NCBI GenBank assembly: GCA_031291325.1
Contig: JARLJG010000010.1
Location: 83,911-147,910 of the forward strand
Reading direction: 5' to 3'
Length of the DNA stretch: 64,000 nt
Source: Burkholderiaceae bacterium
GTDB lineage: Bacteria > Pseudomonadota > Gammaproteobacteria > Burkholderiales > Burkholderiaceae_D
In this document: piece after piece, positions 61,226 through 64,000 of the stretch
Layout: every line of letters starts with the position of its first letter
Numbering within the stretch: the first letter of the stretch is position 1
Notes under the pieces: generated by a model
The model's database searches: none
What the model saw: the letters and a program-made list of their open reading frames with translations, nothing else
What the model was told of the DNA's origin: nothing
Position numbers and translations under genes: made by a program

Positions 61226-61616
61226 TCGGAAATTCCAGATGCTCCTTCCAGGAGCGTCGTGAGATGAAAAAGCCCACCCTCGCGGTGGGCTTTTTCATCG
61301 GTATTGGTTGGTGCGCGCAATTTTCGGAAATGCGGGATATGCAACTTTTTCGCCGAAACTTACATCAATCTGACAGATTGGCTTTTGTGAAGCAGGGGAA
61401 CCTCGGAACAAGGCAAACGCGATACAAGAATGTTGCAAATGCACGACATATTTGCATCGTAAAACTACTGCTTGATGACGAGAAGCATCGATTGGCGGCG
61501 ATTTTGGAATAGACTTTACCCAGAACGAAATCAAGCGGGCGTGGTTGTAGGCGCGCGTAATTGGTAGTACGGGATTGTACTTTTTGATAGTAGACAATAA
61601 CAGAGGAGATATGATT
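61226..61616. other. Gene-free region between the first two porins
   Basis: About 390 bp. It begins with the 16-bp bidirectional terminator (61263-61299). The rest shows no convincing gene; a frame of 82 codons starting inside the terminator is not credible. The segment 61540-61600 should hold the promoter of the second porin, with a GAGGAG ribosome site at 61603-61608. Confidence 0.55.
61263..61299 (+). terminator. Bidirectional Rho-independent terminator after the first porin
   Basis: Arms 61263-61278 and 61284-61299 are perfectly complementary over 16 bp with a 5-nt loop. An A-run on the left and T-run (61291-61295) on the right are built into the stem, which is typical of bidirectional terminators. 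Confidence 0.92.
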
Positions 61617-62771
61617 TTGAAAAAGACGCTATGTTCACTTATGGTTTTGGGTGCATTCGCTTCGGTGGCGCATGCTCAATCGTCGGTCACGGTATACGGG
61701 ATCATTGATGCCGGCTTTGTAACGCAAAGCAATGCCAATGCGGCCGGCGATCGTGTTACCAGTTTCCAAGACGGGCAAATCCTGCCGAGTATCTATGGTT
61801 TCAAGGGCACGGAAGACCTCGGCGGCGGTTTGAAAGCGGGTTTCAACCTGGAAGGTGGTTTTAACTCTGGCAACGGCCAACACAACAGCCCAGGCGTATA
61901 TCAGAGCCAATTGTTCGGCCGCGAAGCGAAAGTCACGCTGGGTGCCGACTGGGGCACGATCGGCGCCGGTCTGCAAGTCGACCCGGGCTTGATCGCTTCC
62001 ATCGCGACCGAACCGCGTGGCATGACAGATTCCTTCAGTCACTTGGAACACTGGATCGGTGCCACGATAAATTCGGGTGGCGGTCTTGGCGGAACAACCG
62101 GCTCGTTGACCGGAGGTATTTTCGACGTCAATTCAGTCACTTACACCTATGCAGCCAACGGACTTTATGTCGGTCTCGAATATGGCTTTGGCGGCGTTGC
62201 GGGCAGCACGTCGGCCGGGTCGACCGAATCCATCGGCGCATCGTATTCAAATGGCGGATTTGTCGTATCGGGAAGCTATGCGAAGGCGAATACGACCGAC
62301 CCGACCGGCGCGACCGGTGGCGGTGACCAAATCGAAGTCATTGGCGTAGGCTACGATTTCGCTTCGGCTGCACCGATTGCGATCCGCTTGCAGTATGGCG
62401 AGTTCAAATCCAGCTTGTTCAACACTCTGGGCGGCGGTGCAGGAACTGGCAATAATAACTATTTCGACGACGTAAAGAGCTGGGGCTTCGGTATTGACTG
62501 GAAGCCGAGTGCAGCCAATAAGGTGAATCTGGCGTATTACGATGCGAAAGACAATGGCGCCGCCTTTGGTGGCAAGACCACCGAGTGGGCTCTGCTCGAC
62601 ACCTACTCGTTGTCGAAACGCACCGACATTTACGCCCAGATTGTTCGCGTAAGCGTCGACAGTGACGCCGGCCAAAGCGCAATGCTCGGCGGCATTTATG
62701 CGACCCCCAACTTGGTGGCAAATTCCGGCAACACCGTGTATTTCGGCGTGGGCATCCAGCACAAGTTCTAA
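61617..62771 (+). CDS. General porin (trimeric), second copy
   Basis: This 384-residue porin is set to start at TTG 61617 (MKKTLCSLMVLGA), 8 nt after GAGGAG (61603-61608). The ATG at 61611 is in frame but only 2 nt from that ribosome site. The signal peptide ends SVAHA. SVTVYGIIDAGFVTQ opens the barrel, GFKGTEDLGGGLKAGFNLE is the loop block, and VGIQHKF ends with the C-terminal Phe. It differs strongly from the first porin in its loops, so the two probably have different permeability. A terminator follows. Confidence 0.93.
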   Translation: MKKTLCSLMVLGAFASVAHAQSSVTVYGIIDAGFVTQSNANAAGDRVTSFQDGQILPSIYGFKGTEDLGGGLKAGFNLEGGFNSGNGQHNSPGVYQSQLFGREAKVTLGADWGTIGAGLQVDPGLIASIATEPRGMTDSFSHLEHWIGATINSGGGLGGTTGSLTGGIFDVNSVTYTYAANGLYVGLEYGFGGVAGSTSAGSTESIGASYSNGGFVVSGSYAKANTTDPTGATGGGDQIEVIGVGYDFASAAPIAIRLQYGEFKSSLFNTLGGGAGTGNNNYFDDVKSWGFGIDWKPSAANKVNLAYYDAKDNGAAFGGKTTEWALLDTYSLSKRTDIYAQIVRVSVDSDAGQSAMLGGIYATPNLVANSGNTVYFGVGIQHKF

Positions 62772-62826
62772 TTGCAGTATGAGGTGAGTTAAGCGGTCTC
62801 ACCTATTTCAGTTCGGTTATTCGCGC

Positions 62827-62855
62827 AAAAAACGCCACCTTCGGGTGGCGTTTTT
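62827..62855 (+). terminator. Rho-independent terminator after the second porin
   Basis: A stem ACGCCACC/GGTGGCGT around a TTCG tetraloop (62840-62843) with A-run before (62827-62832) and T-run after (62851-62855) can stop transcription from both sides. It therefore also serves the DUF4148 gene on the other strand. Confidence 0.92.
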
Positions 62856-62896
62856 GTTTTGGCGCGATTGCAGCAACGTCCAGAGTCGGATTTTGC

Positions 62897-63283
62897 TTAT
62901 TTGTTGGCAACGGCACGCGCCGATGCATCCTTGGATGCGTGGGTAGCAGCCGGAACGTCATAAGCCATCGCGATGCCTGAAGCCGCCGTGCCGTCAGCTT
63001 GCGCCTGCTTCAATTCTGCGATGACTTCAGCGCGGGTTTTGCCGCGCACGATCACTTTGTCGGCTTGTGTCTGCCCTGCCTTGCCGGCAGCAGCAGCCGG
63101 GTTCTGCGTTCCCAGAAAACCGTAGCTGGCAGCGCTGCCATCGGTCTGCGCCTGTTGCAATTCGGCTGTCACTTGTGCACGGGTCTTGGTCGATGGAACA
63201 TTGGTGACTTCGGCTTGTTGAGCAAAAGCGGCGCTGGCTGCGGAGAAAACGAGGGCTGCGGCAATGAGTTGTTTGGCGTTCAT
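62897..63283 (-). CDS. DUF4148 domain-containing exported protein
   Basis: This 128-residue protein has a signal peptide (MNAKQLIAAALVFSAASAAFA) and two copies of the DUF4148 repeat: KTRAQVTAELQQAQTDG (about residues 32-48) and KTRAEVIAELKQAQADG (about 81-97). The function is unknown; these small periplasmic proteins are common in Burkholderiales. The start is the ATG at 63283, with AGGA upstream. It converges with the second porin at a shared terminator. Confidence 0.9.
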   Translation of the reverse strand: MNAKQLIAAALVFSAASAAFAQQAEVTNVPSTKTRAQVTAELQQAQTDGSAASYGFLGTQNPAAAAGKAGQTQADKVIVRGKTRAEVIAELKQAQADGTAASGIAMAYDVPAATHASKDASARAVANK

Positions 63284-63804
63284 GATCGATATCCTAAGGT
63301 TCAATTTTAAAAATGACTTCAAGCTCGGCGGTTTCGGCAAACTTGTGGCCCGTCGGGTCCTGTCATGGTGAGTCGCACTGAATCTATTTGTGTTCTCACG
63401 ATGAAGTCACTTTATACTTTCCTCGAATGGAGAAAAAGTCGAATAAAGGCAATGGATAATTCCGAATTCAGCAACAATGGATGGTTGGTTGAATGTGCTG
63501 CTCTTTTGGGGCAGCGTATTGCCGCGCATTGTTGTTCTGGAAGAGATGCGAAAGCTGTTTAGTATCGCAGCATGACGTCGTTTATGATCGTATCGCGGCA
63601 AGAAAAAAGACGCAACGACCCGCGTCGGTGCGGAAAGTTCCATTTTTTCAGTGCAACGTTGGTTTTTATTTTGCCAATTGAATTTAGCATAACTTTAGGT
63701 GAATTCATTTGTTGTAAATGCGCGACGAACCGAACCAATCGCTACTTAATGCAGGTAAACTCCGGCCTATCCACTTTGGATTTCGTTGATAAAAGGGAAT
63801 GCAT
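63284..63804. other. Gene-free divergent region between DUF4148 and the third porin
   Basis: About 520 bp, AT-rich in its second half. Short frames on both strands have no ribosome site or family resemblance. It must hold the promoters of the divergent DUF4148 and porin genes. The porin ribosome site AAAGGGAA is at 63791-63799. Confidence 0.55.
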
Positions 63805-64000
63805 ATGAAACACAAGATTCTAGTAGGTCTGGTTGCCGCGTTGGCATCGACTGGTGCACTGGCGCAATCGAGCGTCACGATCTATGGCGTGCTCGATACG
63901 GCAATTCGCTATACCACCAACAACGATGCAGCCGGCGATCACAAAGTCGTATTGGGCGAAGGCATATTCCAAGGCCCACGCCTTGGCTTCAAAGGCAATG
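63805..64000 (+). CDS. General porin, third copy, 3' part missing
   Basis: The gene runs off the right edge; the first 65 codons are present. It starts at the ATG at 63805 after AAAGGGAA. The signal peptide (MKHKILVGLVAALASTGALA) is followed by the porin N-terminus SSVTIYGVLDTAIRYTTNND and RLGFKGN, which begins the usual loop block. It is the third trimeric porin in 4 kb, on the same strand as the other two. Confidence 0.9.
   Translation, partial: MKHKILVGLVAALASTGALAQSSVTIYGVLDTAIRYTTNNDAAGDHKVVLGEGIFQGPRLGFKGN

Noticed and set aside
61264..61512. A plus-strand frame starting inside the porin terminator
   Set aside because: Its first codons are the terminator stem, and no ribosome site precedes it.
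1..64000. tRNA or rRNA genes, insertion sequences, prophage or CRISPR arrays
   Set aside because: No cloverleaf, rRNA conserved blocks, transposase, integrase or regularly spaced repeats were recognised by eye. A dedicated search could still find a degenerate remnant.

Overview
The window looks like chromosomal DNA of a betaproteobacterium in the Burkholderiales, most likely the Oxalobacteraceae. This is inferred from the moderately high GC with relaxed AT-rich spacers, general trimeric porins of the Burkholderiales type, a DUF4148 protein, a Tat-exported HiPIP, a CbpA/CbpM pair, and the hemA-prfA-prmC-tex-grxD-ubiX neighbourhood. No rRNA, tRNA, insertion sequence, prophage or CRISPR array was seen. 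It is mostly a core genome with small accessory patches.

Layout. Positions 1-3.0 kb hold a minus-strand MoxR/DUF58/DUF4381/VWA operon with start-stop overlaps. From 3.2 to 10.2 kb come an Lrp-type regulator divergent from a DMT exporter, two GNAT acetyltransferases, an M13 metallopeptidase, an ECF sigma factor with a putative membrane partner, and a DUF882 peptidase-like lipoprotein. From 10.5 to 12.9 kb lies a small patch of probably acquired genes (DUF4267, NIPSNAP, SnoaL-like) divergent from a TetR regulator. From 13 to 24 kb are sppA, an MFS exporter, a YXWGXW-repeat envelope protein, a MarR-OMF-EmrA-EmrB efflux operon and an iron alcohol dehydrogenase. From 24.2 to 27.4 kb are a PIN/RHH toxin-antitoxin pair with its own palindrome, a NYN-domain protein and a FAD oxidoreductase.

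From 27.4 to 29.9 kb sits the most unusual locus. A strong sigma70-like promoter is followed by about 770 nt of untranslated, heavily paired leader. The leader carries a 37-residue leader peptide whose Shine-Dalgarno can be sequestered or released by mutually exclusive helices. Then comes an NRAMP-related transporter whose metal-site motifs are altered in the manner of magnesium-transporting NRAMP relatives. I did not recognise the leader as a known riboswitch class.

From 30 to 38.7 kb are cbpA-cbpM, an L-2-hydroxyglutarate oxidase-like gene, a PAS protein with a degenerate GGDEF domain, glpD-glpK and a TPR/glycosyltransferase protein. From 38.7 to 43.3 kb is an oxygen-response cluster: a NarL-type two-component pair, a Crp/Fnr regulator and a HiPIP, with four perfect FNR/DNR boxes in 1.7 kb. 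Three of the boxes sit at the activating distance from plausible -10 elements. From 43.5 to 51.4 kb are housekeeping genes, with dsbB placed between prfA and prmC. From 51.6 to 56.2 kb is a CHASE2 kinase / FecR-LysM / OmpR-type regulator module. From 56.4 to 64 kb are a small membrane-associated protein, an XRE regulator, a chemoreceptor, two full porins, a DUF4148 protein and the start of a third porin.
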